Positions 1 through 10,730 of a stretch of DNA of 64,000 nucleotides are shown here, piece after piece (the stretch's first letter is position 1; each line of letters opens with the position of its first letter). The notes below the pieces were generated by a model. It was not told where the DNA came from and ran no database searches. It saw only the letters and a program-made list of their open reading frames with translations. The DNA is taken from the NCBI GenBank assembly GCA_001695595.3, contig MBPM02000054.1, positions 1-64,000 on the forward strand, read 5' to 3'. Both the position numbers and the translations under genes were made by a program. The stretch is from Plasmopara viticola. Taxonomy: Eukaryota > Oomycota > Peronosporomycetes > Peronosporales > Peronosporaceae.

Positions 1-2160
1 TCTGCGTGGATGAGATTCCGGAGACTTCGTCGGACGAAAAGGCGTCTAAATGAACCCCGACAGGATTAAGATCATCGCAGAACGGCCTGTGCCCGAGACA
101 AAGAAGCAATGGAATGCTTCTTGGGCACTACAGTCTATGTCTCAAGGTTTTGCAAAGACTTTGCGCAATTTGCAAGACCGCTCCATGACGGTATTAAAAA
201 AAGTCCTCGAGAAGTGATCGAGCTCTCGGACGATCAGCTTTGCTGCTTCACCAATCTCAAGCGTCGCTAAACGCTTCCATCTGCTCTAAATCTTCCAAAT
301 GTTTTTAAATCCATTCGGTAGACAGATGGACGCCTTAAACTTTGCGATAGGGGGAGTCTTGTTTGAAAAGGAAGGGAGACAAGAACGTTTAATTGATTTT
401 TACTGTGCGGAAGAGTAGCTAGCCAGATTGAATTTCCCTGTTCGTGAGCAAGAGCTACTTGCAACTATGCATGCACTAAAAGTATGGCGTGTGTATCTTC
501 TCGATCAACCAATCACGGTCAAAACGGATCACAGAAGTATTGGGACGATCCTGACGTAAAAGGCTACAAATTGCAGAGTAGCTCGATTGTTCAGTGAGCT
601 TACTAAATTTCAGCCTTTGTTCAAGTGGAAATGCCGGTGAAGCTAACACCGTGGCTGATGCACTGTCACGCAATCCGAAATTCGAAAATAAAGCTGCGCA
701 AGTTAGCTTGCAAAAACTCCTGGAAGCGGCTAAAAAACGCGAGATCGTGGCGACAAACAGGATGAACAAGGTCACTGTTGCAAAATCTGCAAAGATAATG
801 TATGCGTGGAATAGAGACCTACAGTATATCATCGAGAAGCTGAATAATGGAGATGATGTGCCAAAGTACTCATTGCAGGATGGTATTTGTATTACCAAAC
901 TGGGGGAGATGAGACGCCACGACTGTATGCTCCAGACGACGAAGATATGAAAATTCGCATCATCAATGGGAACCATGATTCTGCTCCGACAGACCGTCCG
1001 GGATTTTTAAAAAGTGTCTGGCCATGCGTTAGACTACTACTGGCCAAAAATGACCATGTACATCCAGCGCTATGTCAACATATGCAGAATGTGTCAACGC
1101 AACGAGGTTAAGCAGATCAAACCGTCACTTCGGTCCTTGGAATTCCAAGAGGCAGATGGGTCTACGTTTCAATGGAATTTATCGTGACGTTACCAAAAGT
1201 GGATTCAATGCCGTCACGGTGATTGTTGATCACTTAACAAGAAGAGCCATGTTCATCGCTAAGGTACAGCAGAAGATCTCAAAGACCTTCATGAAGAATA
1301 TATGAAGGAGCATGACATACTAAAACCCGCTGCGTCCGACCGAGACACCAAGTTCACATCCAAGTTATGGCAAGCAATCGTGTCTGCTGTGCGAACGCAG
1401 CACAACTTCCGTCCGGCTTTAAGGCCGCAAACGGATGGACAAACGGTAAAAACTAACCGTTTTATTGGAGACTACCCCGAGAAGTCGTCAACGCAACACA
1501 ATATGATTGTAATGACTTTTTGCATTTGGCTGAGATAATCTAAGTCGAAGCGTACACTCCACAACTGGAATATCACCATTCGAAGCGAATCTTAAATATG
1601 ATTTTCATATGCCGGATGATGTGATATCACACCCAGAATGTCAAAAGTTGAAAAAATCAGCACAAGAGTTACGACTGCGTCACGCAACGTTACTCTATGG
1701 CGGACAGGACCGAATGAACGAAACACAAGAGCGCATAAAGTCAAGAATAAACTTTCTTAAAATTTCCAAGTTGGTGATTTGGTGCTTTTGAAAGGCAAGA
1801 ATCTGGATGTCCGTCGCAAGGGTTTTCCTCAGTCGAAGAAATTCGCACCAAGATATATTGGCTTATCACCGATCGTGAATAGAGTTTTGCGAGATTCCTT
1901 TGAGTTAGGGTTATCAAAGGGATTGTGTTCAACATTTCACCGTTGAGGCTGTATCGCAAGGATATCAAGCGTCGACAAAAGATGAATAAAGTCATGTTGG
2001 CCGATGGCTCCGAGGGACACCTCGTTGAGCCCGTAGTTTGACATCGTAAGTGCAAGGGAAACATACAATATAGAGTTTGGTAGCTAGGTGAAACTGCAAA
2101 GGAAGCCACTTCAGAGCCCGTGGAGAAAATTCAAGCAGATTTCCGGACTCATCGACCTCT
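1..2160 (+). mobile_element. Decayed Ty3/gypsy retrotransposon, 3' part of pol
   Basis: Translated pieces in several frames follow the order of a gypsy pol. An RT thumb/connection segment lies at about 60-230 (IIAERPVPETKKQW). An RNase H segment lies at about 330-700 (FAIGGVLFEKEGR, REQELLATMHALKVWRVYLL, TVADALSR). An integrase zinc-binding and core segment lies at about 950-1540 (VTVIVDHLTRRAMF, RPQTDGQT). A C-terminal segment lies at about 1780-1900 (LLKGKNLDVRRKG, PRYIG). Stops and frameshifts break every domain, so the copy cannot be active. The 5' part lies outside the window. I could not define an LTR downstream, although 2255-2310 has two short hairpins that might belong to one. Family assignment is firm; the exact 3' end is a guess. 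Confidence 0.85.
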
Positions 2161-5100
2161 AATAGTAATTCGAAAGATGAGCCCTATCATTCTATATAAA
2201 CATCTTCTTGAAGGCAGGTCATATGACATAAATGTCTTCACCGGCACTTTTGCCGGTAGCGGTTTTTGCGAAACTTAAGCATATGTATTTTTAAAACACA
2301 TATGCGTAAGTGCTATTCATAGGAATAGGCGATGTGCCACTTCCCAACCGGAGGACAGTTCCAGATGGAATCAAGAAGAATGATAGCTTTTGGAATGGTA
2401 GCAGTAGATGGCTGAGAGCCACCAATTAGAGTGAAGAGAGAAAACAAATCGTAAGGGCTATTCATTTCATATCACTTCTTATTTTGTTAGAAGCAACAAA
2501 CAATCCTCCTCTTCTGCGACTTCGCCTCGCCCGCGCCCAGCCTTGTCCGACGGCCTACTTTAATAAGCTCATCCGCGACTGTGTTACGATTACCTGGTTA
2601 TCCGGAATGTAAACACCACGCGGATCGATGTTAGTCAGTACCATCGTATTGAGAAAAATGTTAAGAGTGCGCAGGAGTTGACTAAGTCATATTCGTAATA
2701 GGTAATTATATACTGTTACTTGCGATCAACTTGCAAAATCAGAGGCTTGAAAAACAGATTTTCTTATGGAGGAACGTTCTTTGTCGCAGACTATCGGTGA
2801 CTTAGAGCTATAATTGCTCTGTTTCCCGGCATCAAAATACATGGCTGACCATCTATCCCAGGACACTTTTATCTACAGCGGCTGAAAGAGTCGTAAGGGC
2901 TGTACATGAGAAGGTGAGCGACTTTAGTAAGGGGTAATTGTAAAATCTTTGTGACTCCGGGACCTCAATTTAGTTGCATGAGTAGAAAAATCTGTTATGG
3001 TGGCTTTTTGCCCAAGGATGCATCATGCACAAGGTTGGATCAGCCCAAAATTCGAAGTTGTTCACAATCTATTGCTACTTTGATCGTGCCAAGCACGCGG
3101 TCAGCGTAGTGCGTATCAAATTGATGCGTACAAGACCTCGGTCTTATTTTGCGCTTGGTGCTAATCTTGTGTTTGCAGAAACTGCCAGTGATCTCGGCAT
3201 GCAATTCGATGACGAAGTTGAAGAATGCAGAGTAATTGCCATAATTTAGCAGTAGAGCTATCGACAGGAACAGACTCTAAAGTCCCTCCGATCTAGACTT
3301 TCTACATCACAAGATTAAAAGGTCATAATTCTTTACCCTCTGACCAAATAAGCCTCAGTCACCCAGAACTTACATGAAGCACATGATTCGGGACTATATC
3401 GTCGCGCCGCTGCTTTTCTATTTATCTCATCAAGCACTACGGCTGAAGCAGACAAGCATCAGGTATTTCAGGTGCAACAGATCGACGTCATTATAAGCAA
3501 ACTCTTTTCATTTGTCTCGTCAGACTGTTCGATTGAGCCGGTAATCGACCATAAGTGCACATCAGGTCGCTCAAGTCGATAATTAATCTCGACTTTTCTT
3601 CTCCTCCTCCTGCATCTTTTGACGACAATTACGAGAAGATGCTAGCCATGTTGCTGATGAGCAAGCTAGAGTCTCTTTCGGGGTTAGTGTCGCATGAACA
3701 AATGTATGCGTCACTTCCAGGTGGTCTCATTAGTTAGATAGGGACGTCCCTAACTGGATCTTTGCTGATCGACAATCACAGCATTAGTTATGATTTGGAA
3801 AGCTTACGTGCAGCAAGCAGCGACCACGAAGTAGACGCTTTGAGCGGACGTGAATCTTGTGTTCATAAGATCTTATAGTCGATAAAAAGAGAGATCCGTT
3901 TTAGCTTGAATGGAGTTCAATTTGAAATATGATCTCCCTGGCTTAGCGCTTTTTTAAGCGCATTCAAGCGGTTTACAAGGGTTGAATACCAGAGACATGT
4001 CAGGTCCACATGGTAACACTGCTATCAGGAATTTGTTGAAAGCGATAAAATTAAATATTTGAGATTAAGTTAGCTTAGAAATTTTCCTTTGAACACTTTT
4101 TATAAATTAATGCCTAATTTTTCGGTAGGAGAATAAATCAATTGATGAGAAAAACCGGAGATTTGGCGAGCTAGACGTAGATTATGGCAGATGCTGTCAC
4201 AAAAGTGATTATTTTGACCTTCTGGTGATTCTGATATCTACCATGATCTGCCTACTCAGCAGGTACATGACTTGATTGGATAGTACGCGTCATTATAAAC
4301 AACATACACCGTTTCTTCTGTTTAGGCCGCATCCAGCCAGTTTTACTTCTACATGATGGCCGGATCTTTACAGATGCCCATTGCTTCACTCGTTATGGAA
4401 TGCAAGGCCTCAAACAGATGCAATTTAATCCTCTTTTACTCGAGCTTCCTTAGCAAAGCTTAGACAACTAATTTACATTAATAACTAGTGTTGGCTCATC
4501 AATACCTTTCAACGAACAAATTCTCGCGTCGGGTGTGGTCGCACCTCATACGGCGATCAGCTTGAAATTTTTGATACGATTTACTGAAAGCTCTTTCTTT
4601 TTCTATTCCCGCTCCTAGGTACATCAGGCAATAAATTTCATCAAAATTGATTAGACCGCTTTTGCCATTTGAGATAGTAGCAAGACGATCTGGTAAGCTG
4701 TCACGAAATCGAGCTTGGACATATGTACACATAAAAAAAATTTCATTCCCGCAATCTTAAGTCGAGCCGCATGCAAGACCATCATCGGTTTGATTGAGAA
4801 AGATCCATGTCACATCTGAGCTAGTTTGTGAGCTTGGTCCTCCTTCACGCAGTCCAAAGGTTACCCGATCGCCCACCCTGAATTTTGAGGCTGTAGATTC
4901 TTGTTACGCTGATATGCTCGGCTTTCGATCGCTTACTGAAACACCTGGTCCAATTGATGATAAGTGTTCTATCACCATCGGCACGAGGCGCATGCTACTA
5001 AGTGGTAACGTTGCCTTAAAAGTAGACCTTGCGTCCCATTCTTGTATGAATCAAAATAGCATCACTCTGGGTGCTGTCAGGTGCCGCAATTAAAGTGATC

Positions 5101-5392
5101 GTCGAACGCTCCAGATGTCGTTAAATTTTCGTTATTTTGCACCCGTAGCGTATATTTTCGGTGATCATGTCAGAGTTTGCACCATATGTTCTGGTGTATG
5201 ATCGCTACGCTAGCAAAGCGCGCCGTGTCTGCTCCAGAATGCAATTAAGCACCCAGGAAACACCTGAAGTCAAATGCTTTACTGGCTACACATTGACTTA
5301 CTTAGGGCTGCCGTAGCCAATTTGATTAAAAAATCTGTATTTTTGACCCTTGCGCTATACTCAAGGATCAACACTTGCCGTTAATCGCTATG
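2161..5392. other. Gene-poor AT-rich stretch
   Basis: No supported gene. Short open frames at 3025-3249 (+), 3555-3737 (+), 4499-4732 (-) and 4794-5093 (+) show no recognisable domain, no signal peptide followed by an RxLR motif, and no splice structure. The base composition resembles decayed repeat DNA. Confidence 0.5.
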
Positions 5393-5539
5393 TGTCTGAC
5401 TTCAAAAGTCAGTCTTGATACCATGACCATATAAACGATCCTGTGGGGTAAATATTCAATAATCAATGTCTGACTTCAAAAGTCAGTCTTGATACCATGA
5501 CCATATAAATGATCCTGTGGGGTAAATATTCAATAATCA
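5393..5539. repeat. 74-bp direct tandem duplication
   Basis: Two adjacent copies (5393-5466 and 5467-5539) differ at about one internal base (AAACGATCC versus AAATGATCC). Each copy has an internal dyad, CTGACTTCAAAAGTCAG, and a GTGGGGTAAATATTCAATAA tail. High identity in otherwise decayed DNA suggests a recent duplication. No coding sense is seen. Confidence 0.9.
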
Positions 5540-5734
5540 TTATCTAGCAAAGCAATCTAAAGTCTCTTTAGATAGTGGTCATCAGGTTAATGCCATATTT
5601 TTTATGTTCAATTTACTTGTGTCACAAAATATGTCGTATCATGACACACGTTTGGATCAACGAAGCACACAATTTTCACAACTCTTGGCGATCATAATCC
5701 GCCTATACTACATATCCTGTAACCGTAATAAGAG

Positions 5735-5995
5735 CTATGTATTTCCTGACAAAATTTTGGTACTATAGTCCATCAAAGTGAACTCATACCAATGAGTCGC
5801 TTGTATATTTCCTGGTGAGCTTTTTCGAAGTACTGGATGCTTTTTTTGTGTCTCACAGTTCACGGAGTGGCTAACATACTGCTGTACGATCTTGAACAAC
5901 ACATTGGCGCAATTGCGCCCTATTCCGCTGGGATGTCCGCCCAACTTTTCGTGATGTAAGATAACTATGCGCAATAGATTATTGGGTATTTTCAA
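5735..5995 (-). pseudogene. Integrase-like zinc-binding remnant (tentative)
   Basis: An 86-codon open frame carries a histidine/cysteine arrangement like the HHCC module that precedes a retroelement integrase core. It reads ILHHEKLGGHPSG, then about 30 residues later VNCETQKK, then HWYEFTLMDYSTK, which could be the start of the core. It is short and isolated, and no element ends were found. The resemblance is from reading only and could be chance. Confidence 0.3.
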
Positions 5996-7456
5996 CTACT
6001 TGATCATATCAAACTCCCCAAAAACACTACGTAGTAGAAGAGCAGTTCGTTCATGTCGACAGCTTAGTCATATGCAACTTTGTAATACGACAAGATTCAC
6101 CCTGCCCAGCTTTCCGCTCAGGTTTGCTTTTAGCCCCGCTACACGTGTGGAATCGAGACTGCGAATGCTCGCAATAATTGTGAATATTTTCACGCTGCAT
6201 CGTGCAGAAAATACAACCAATAAACCCATCGACAACCTTGTCACTAATTTCTAGCCGCTTTGCAAATATTAAAACTTATCAATTACACCAATAAAGAGAC
6301 AGCTACAATCCGCTACTTATACGATGATAAAGATTTTAGTAGAGACGGACTAGATATCCTGCACTAATTCGAGCTCGATAGCTGGAAAGCAAGACACTCT
6401 TGGCTTGTCGACTTAGTCTTTTCGAGCATAAAATTAATTTGCTAAAGAAAGGTGATATATAGTAGGGATTCTATGCTAATTGTTTAGAATTAGCAGTAAA
6501 AAAGAACACTTGATCTAGTCTACCAGGTCTCAATAATTCAATCAAATGACAACTTTTACAACTAGTGCCGTAAAAAGAAAGATGTAATTCAACTAAAACA
6601 TACGTCATCGCCTAAGCTTAACAAGTTGAACGAGCTCAACATGGTAGTCGCTACTGACGCTAAAGAGACAGAGCGACATTCTACTCTCACTTTTTCGTAG
6701 GTGTGAGGCTTGTCAGAGCATGATAAGTGAAAGAATTGCATCAAATTTTAGAATAGTATCTAACCTTTTTTTTCACTACGTTACCCGATGTTAAGTGCGC
6801 CAATGCTTCGCTTTTTCGTATAGCTTTCTTGGATTCGAGCTAACCTCCCTTCACTTTCTTCGCTTTTTCTCCGATTGGTCCGTAGTATCTGTCTGTCGGA
6901 ACCCGAAAGGTTTTCGCCGAACGATTTTTAGTGACACTAACACTTAACAATAAGCATCTGTTGAGTAGCAAAATCGGCTTGTCAACTTAGCGATTCGTCG
7001 ACTTCGTGCTCGAGTAGACTTCGAACTCGTGCGTCGTCGACCGAGTACCAGAAGTAAATGCATCATTTAGCGAAGTAAAAGCATGCTTTGTTGTCTGTTG
7101 CATCAGCTAATAAACTTTCACGAAGATGAGCTCTCTTTCTGGTACAAAGAAACTAAGGCTTATGATTCGTAGGATTTTTCTCCTAATATATTTCTTTTAA
7201 TTTAAAATGCTACTCCACTATTTAATCATGGGTCGTATTTAGAATTTGTAAATACTACACACATCACGCGACTAATGTTTCTCTTCAATTCAGCATTTAA
7301 ACGTGTTGATGATTTTATTTTCCTCAGGCTTGAATGCCTTAAACAACATTCGATTCATATATTTGTTACGCCCATGTATAGAAATTGAAAGACCCCACAA
7401 CTAACACCGAAGCACTGGAGCCTCAAGGTGTCAGCTTCCGCTGTCACCCTTTTCAA
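5996..7456. other. Gene-poor stretch downstream of the divergent actin
   Basis: No gene is supported. The last 100-200 bases before 7457 are presumably the 3' UTR of the minus-strand actin. The rest is AT-rich with many stops in all frames. Confidence 0.45.
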
Positions 7457-8584
7457 TCAAAAGCACTTTCGATGAACAATCGATGGCCCCGATTCATCGT
7501 ATTCAGTCTTTGAGATCCACATTTGCTGAAACGTAGCGAGTGATGCCAAGATCGAGCCTCCAATCCAGACTGAATACTTGCGCTCGGGTGGGGCAATAAT
7601 CTTGACTTTCATAGCAGTAGGGGCTAATTTGGACATTTCTTTCGTCATGCGGTCACTAATTCCAGGAAACATTGTCGACCCACCCGACATGACGACATTG
7701 TTGTACAAGTCTCGTCGAATGTCAACGTCGCACTTCATAATCGTCCGAAAAGCGCACTCGTGAACACCCGGGCATTCGCGCCCAATCCTCGATGGATCAA
7801 ACAACACTTCAGCAGTACGAAATCGCTCGTTTCCAATCACAATCACGTTTCCATCGGGTAACTCGTACGATTTGTCAAGTGCCGACGATTGCGACGCCTT
7901 CTTCATCTCTTCGTCAAAGTCCATAGCTACATACGTCAGCTTTTCCTTGATATCCCGCACAATTTCGCGCTCGGCCGTAGTAGTGAACGAGTAGCCCCGT
8001 TCAGTGAGAATTTTCATCATGTAATCCGTCAAATCTCGTCCAGCTAGATCCAGTCGTACAATGGCGTGAGGCAACGCATATCCTTCGTAAATCGGGACCG
8101 TGTGGGAAACGCCATCCCCTGAATCAAGGACACAACCAGTGGTACGACCCGAGGCGTAGAGCGACAAGACTGCTTGAATGTTCACATACATTGCAGGGAC
8201 ACTAAACGTTTCAAACATAATCTGCGTCATGCGCTCTCGATTCGCTTTCGGATTCAATGGGGCTTCTGTCAAGAGAACAGGATGTTCTTCTGGCGCAACA
8301 CGCAATTCATTGTAAAACGTGTGGCTCCAAATCTTTTCCATATCGTCCCAATTTGTGACAATCCCGTGTTCAATCGGGTATCGTAACGTCAAGACGCCTC
8401 GTTTCGCTTGTGCTTCGTCACCAATATACGCCTCTTTCTGATTCATCCCGACCATGATGCCCAAGTGCTTTGGCATGCCAACAATCGATGGAAATACTGC
8501 ACGGGGGGCATCGTCGCCCGCAAAACCGGCTTTACACATCCCCGATCCATTGTCAATGACTACTGCTTCGACTTCCTCGTTCAT
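7457..8584 (-). CDS. Divergent conventional-type actin paralogue
   Basis: An intronless 375-residue protein of normal actin length, ending in the usual [11 protein letters not shown]. The nucleotide loop ([24 protein letters not shown]), phosphate loop 2 ([18 protein letters not shown]) and C-terminal hinge region ([14 protein letters not shown]) are intact, so ATP binding and filament formation are plausible. It differs from the second actin at 39221-40351 at many otherwise constant sites: GMPKHLG for [13 protein letters not shown] for [15 protein letters not shown] for MDQKDAYVG, and several changes in subdomains 3 and 4. The open frame and intact motifs argue for a functional paralogue rather than a pseudogene, possibly stage-specific. 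It is divergently transcribed from the FIT-like gene across about 150 bp. The start is the first ATG, giving [13 protein letters not shown]. Confidence 0.95.
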
Positions 8585-8620
8585 CTCTCTTCCACCTTAC
8601 TTAAAAGCTGCTACTAGGGA

Positions 8621-8634
8621 CTATTGCAGAATGC
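8621..8634 (-). promoter_or_regulatory. Oomycete initiator-like element, divergent actin
   Basis: On the minus strand this reads GCATTCTGCAATAG, which fits the CATTYYNCAWT core of the oomycete initiator consensus (GCTCATTYYNCAWTTT) exactly, though the flanks do not match. It lies 37-50 nt upstream of the actin ATG, a normal distance for this class of promoter. Confidence 0.5.
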
Positions 8635-8734
8635 CTCTTGTGATACATGAACAATAACTTCAACCTAACTGTCGAATGTGAGCGTATGGTGTCCACCACA
8701 CTATTTGACAGAATTTGACCTAAAAGTTAGAATA

Positions 8735-9759
8735 ATGCTGGGGAATAGACCGGGGGTTCCTAAAACGCTCTCTGCGGCGCAAAGGGCGCTGCTCACGCTG
8801 CACAAGATGAATGCACGCGGATTGTTCCTAACCGTGAATATATTTCTCCTGCTGCTCGTTTTCTATACGTCCAGCCGATTTCCTCGCAAGTTTGTACGCG
8901 TGGAGGGAGAGTACGTGATTGCAGTTGCTAAATGAGCACAAAGTTTTTTACCGGGCTGTGATGTCACCTAGCTGCGACAGCAACTGGTTGCATGTTGATG
9001 CAGTAGAAGGATCGGACGTTATTTGCTGCAACAATGAAGTAGGTGGGTACGAAGATGCCCCTTGTTACATTGGCATGGATCTTATGCCCATCATAACGTC
9101 GCTTCAGGTACGTTTTACGGCAATAAATTACGGTTAATTTATCGTTTAACAAAGAGCTTGATCACTAGGGAGCGTGGGCGATCCCGTTGTCGGCTCTAGT
9201 CTTTAATTATGGCTCGATGATGCTTGGACCGAACGTGAGCATGCCCCGTGTTCGCGTGTACGTCCGTCGAGGCTTGCTCTACGTCGCAGTGATGGCTCTT
9301 CGCACGGTGGGGCTCTACATGGGATTGGGATTGGTCGAAACGCGACTCGTGCACCTTACAGGCCACGCCAATTCATGCTGGTACGCCGACTTGCGTCGCA
9401 CCAAGCGCTGTCCTGCTGCCTTTGACCACTCGGATCATATTGTCCTCCTCGTGACCCACTACATGGCAATTCCATTGTTTGAATGGTTCGCCGTGACTGT
9501 TGAAAGCACGGGATCACGCATCAAGCAAGCAGTGCTGCGCACGTGGCTGCTCCTGATTGGTGGCCTGGCAACGTACTTGCTCTTTTTCACGGCATCGTAC
9601 TTTCACACGACCGCCGAGAATGTGGTGGGACTACTCATTGCGCAAGCAAGTGTCATGGGACCACTGGCGCTATTGACTCAAGACTACTTTGCTTCCTTAA
9701 AGTGGTTGCGCTTGAGCAACTTTGTCCTGCCACCCGAAGATTATAAGAAAAACTACTAA
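8735..9759 (+). CDS. FIT-family ER membrane protein (fat-storage-inducing transmembrane type)
   Basis: Three exons are inferred: 8735-8910, 8972-9107 and 9169-9759. The introns are 61 nt each with GTACGT donors and CTAG acceptors, giving a 300-residue protein. The first acceptor could instead end at 8980, which stays in frame. The protein has about six hydrophobic segments, the first being LFLTVNIFLLLLVFY. Two motifs match the FIT family: AAFDHSDHIVLL (His194) and TASYFHTTAENVVGLL (His250). These correspond in order and spacing to the two essential histidines of animal FIT2, an ER enzyme that cleaves acyl-CoA and is needed for lipid-droplet budding. The first ATG in frame is at 8735. The family call rests on these motifs by eye; another six-TM lipid-phosphatase relative is possible. 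Confidence 0.72.
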
Positions 9760-9855
9760 GTAAGGCATAAACACGATAGATTATCACAGATACGAGGTTT
9801 TAGGCGTTAAATTGTGTTATGCTCGTGATAAATTAAGACTAACAGATGATTTTAC

Positions 9856-10578
9856 TCACACGATCGCCATCACGCCAGCTACAACACACACGGCAAGTGG
9901 CAGCCATCGATATGCCAATCGTTGCTGCGACATAGCAAAGCTTTTTGATGCGCTCGATCTGTTTCGGCGATTCGATCGCTTCTTCTTCTTGCCGCCGTGC
10001 TTTTGAATTTCCAAATCATCTTTACTCGCAACGCACTTGTACGTTTCGTCCTTGTCATCCAGTGCACAGAGCGAATCGTTGGCTAGGACATGGCCTTGCA
10101 AAGAGCACGGCTGCGCACCAGTCATTGGACACGCACCATGTTCGCCCAACTCAATGTTGCCACACTTACTGCTCAGCAAAGCATTGGGCGCGAGACAGTA
10201 ATCCGACGCCCCCATCAGCGACACCCGGCGGAGCATTCGACAATCACATTCGTACTCTAAACTGGAGCTACTTGAAGCGCTCGAGCTGCCACTCTCGTCG
10301 TCACTTCCTCGACTCGCAGACTGTCCGCTCTCACCATCGACGCTCGAGTCACTGCCACTGTCACTGCTTTCGGAATTGTCCATCGAAGCACGTTTGCCCG
10401 AGCTTAACGATCCAGAGGAAGCAGTCGTTGCATTTGCATTCGATCGTGCGATTTGGGAACTTGTGGTCATAAGTGGCATTGCTTGAGGCGTTTCACCAAA
10501 GCCTGGTCCAGCAGCAAATTGACTCGTCACGTCCACAGAAAACAGTGCAGCAAGCAAGAGTATAGTATAGCTCGACAT
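9856..10578 (-). CDS. Secreted or GPI-anchored Ser-rich, Cys-rich protein
   Basis: A 240-residue protein starting at the ATG at 10578. It opens with a signal peptide (MSSYTILLLAALFSVDVTSQ). A long Ser/Asp/Gly-rich, low-complexity segment follows at about residues 45-110. Next is a cysteine domain at about 110-180 (YECDCRMLRR, DYCLAPNALL, KCGNIELGEHGACP, QPCSLQGH, DSLCALDD, YKCVAS). It ends with a polybasic stretch (KKKKRSNRRNRSS) and a hydrophobic tail (WLPLAVCVVAGVMAIV), as in GPI-anchor signals or a single membrane span. I do not recognise the family. The make-up suggests a cell-surface or wall-associated protein. No RxLR-EER motif follows the signal peptide. It is divergent from the kinase gene across about 150 bp. 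Confidence 0.8.
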   Translation of the reverse strand: MSSYTILLLAALFSVDVTSQFAAGPGFGETPQAMPLMTTSSQIARSNANATTASSGSLSSGKRASMDNSESSDSGSDSSVDGESGQSASRGSDDESGSSSASSSSSLEYECDCRMLRRVSLMGASDYCLAPNALLSSKCGNIELGEHGACPMTGAQPCSLQGHVLANDSLCALDDKDETYKCVASKDDLEIQKHGGKKKKRSNRRNRSSASKSFAMSQQRLAYRWLPLAVCVVAGVMAIV

Positions 10579-10621
10579 TTCTAGCCACGAGCTCTGACAA
10601 TAGCGATATTGCTTGTACAAT

Positions 10622-10638
10622 GTCAAATTCACAATGAC
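10622..10638 (-). promoter_or_regulatory. Initiator-like element for the secreted protein gene
   Basis: The minus strand reads GGTCATTGTGAATTTGA, a partial match to the oomycete initiator GCTCATTYYNCAWTTT (TCATT core and AT-rich tail). It lies 44-60 nt upstream of the ATG at 10578. The support is weak on its own. Confidence 0.3.
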
Positions 10639-10730
10639 CTTCTCGACACTGTACTTGACGCCATGGCTTCGATATTGCGGCGCAAGTCACTAGAGATCCA
10701 TCAAAGGGACGGACCAAGGTCACGACGGAC

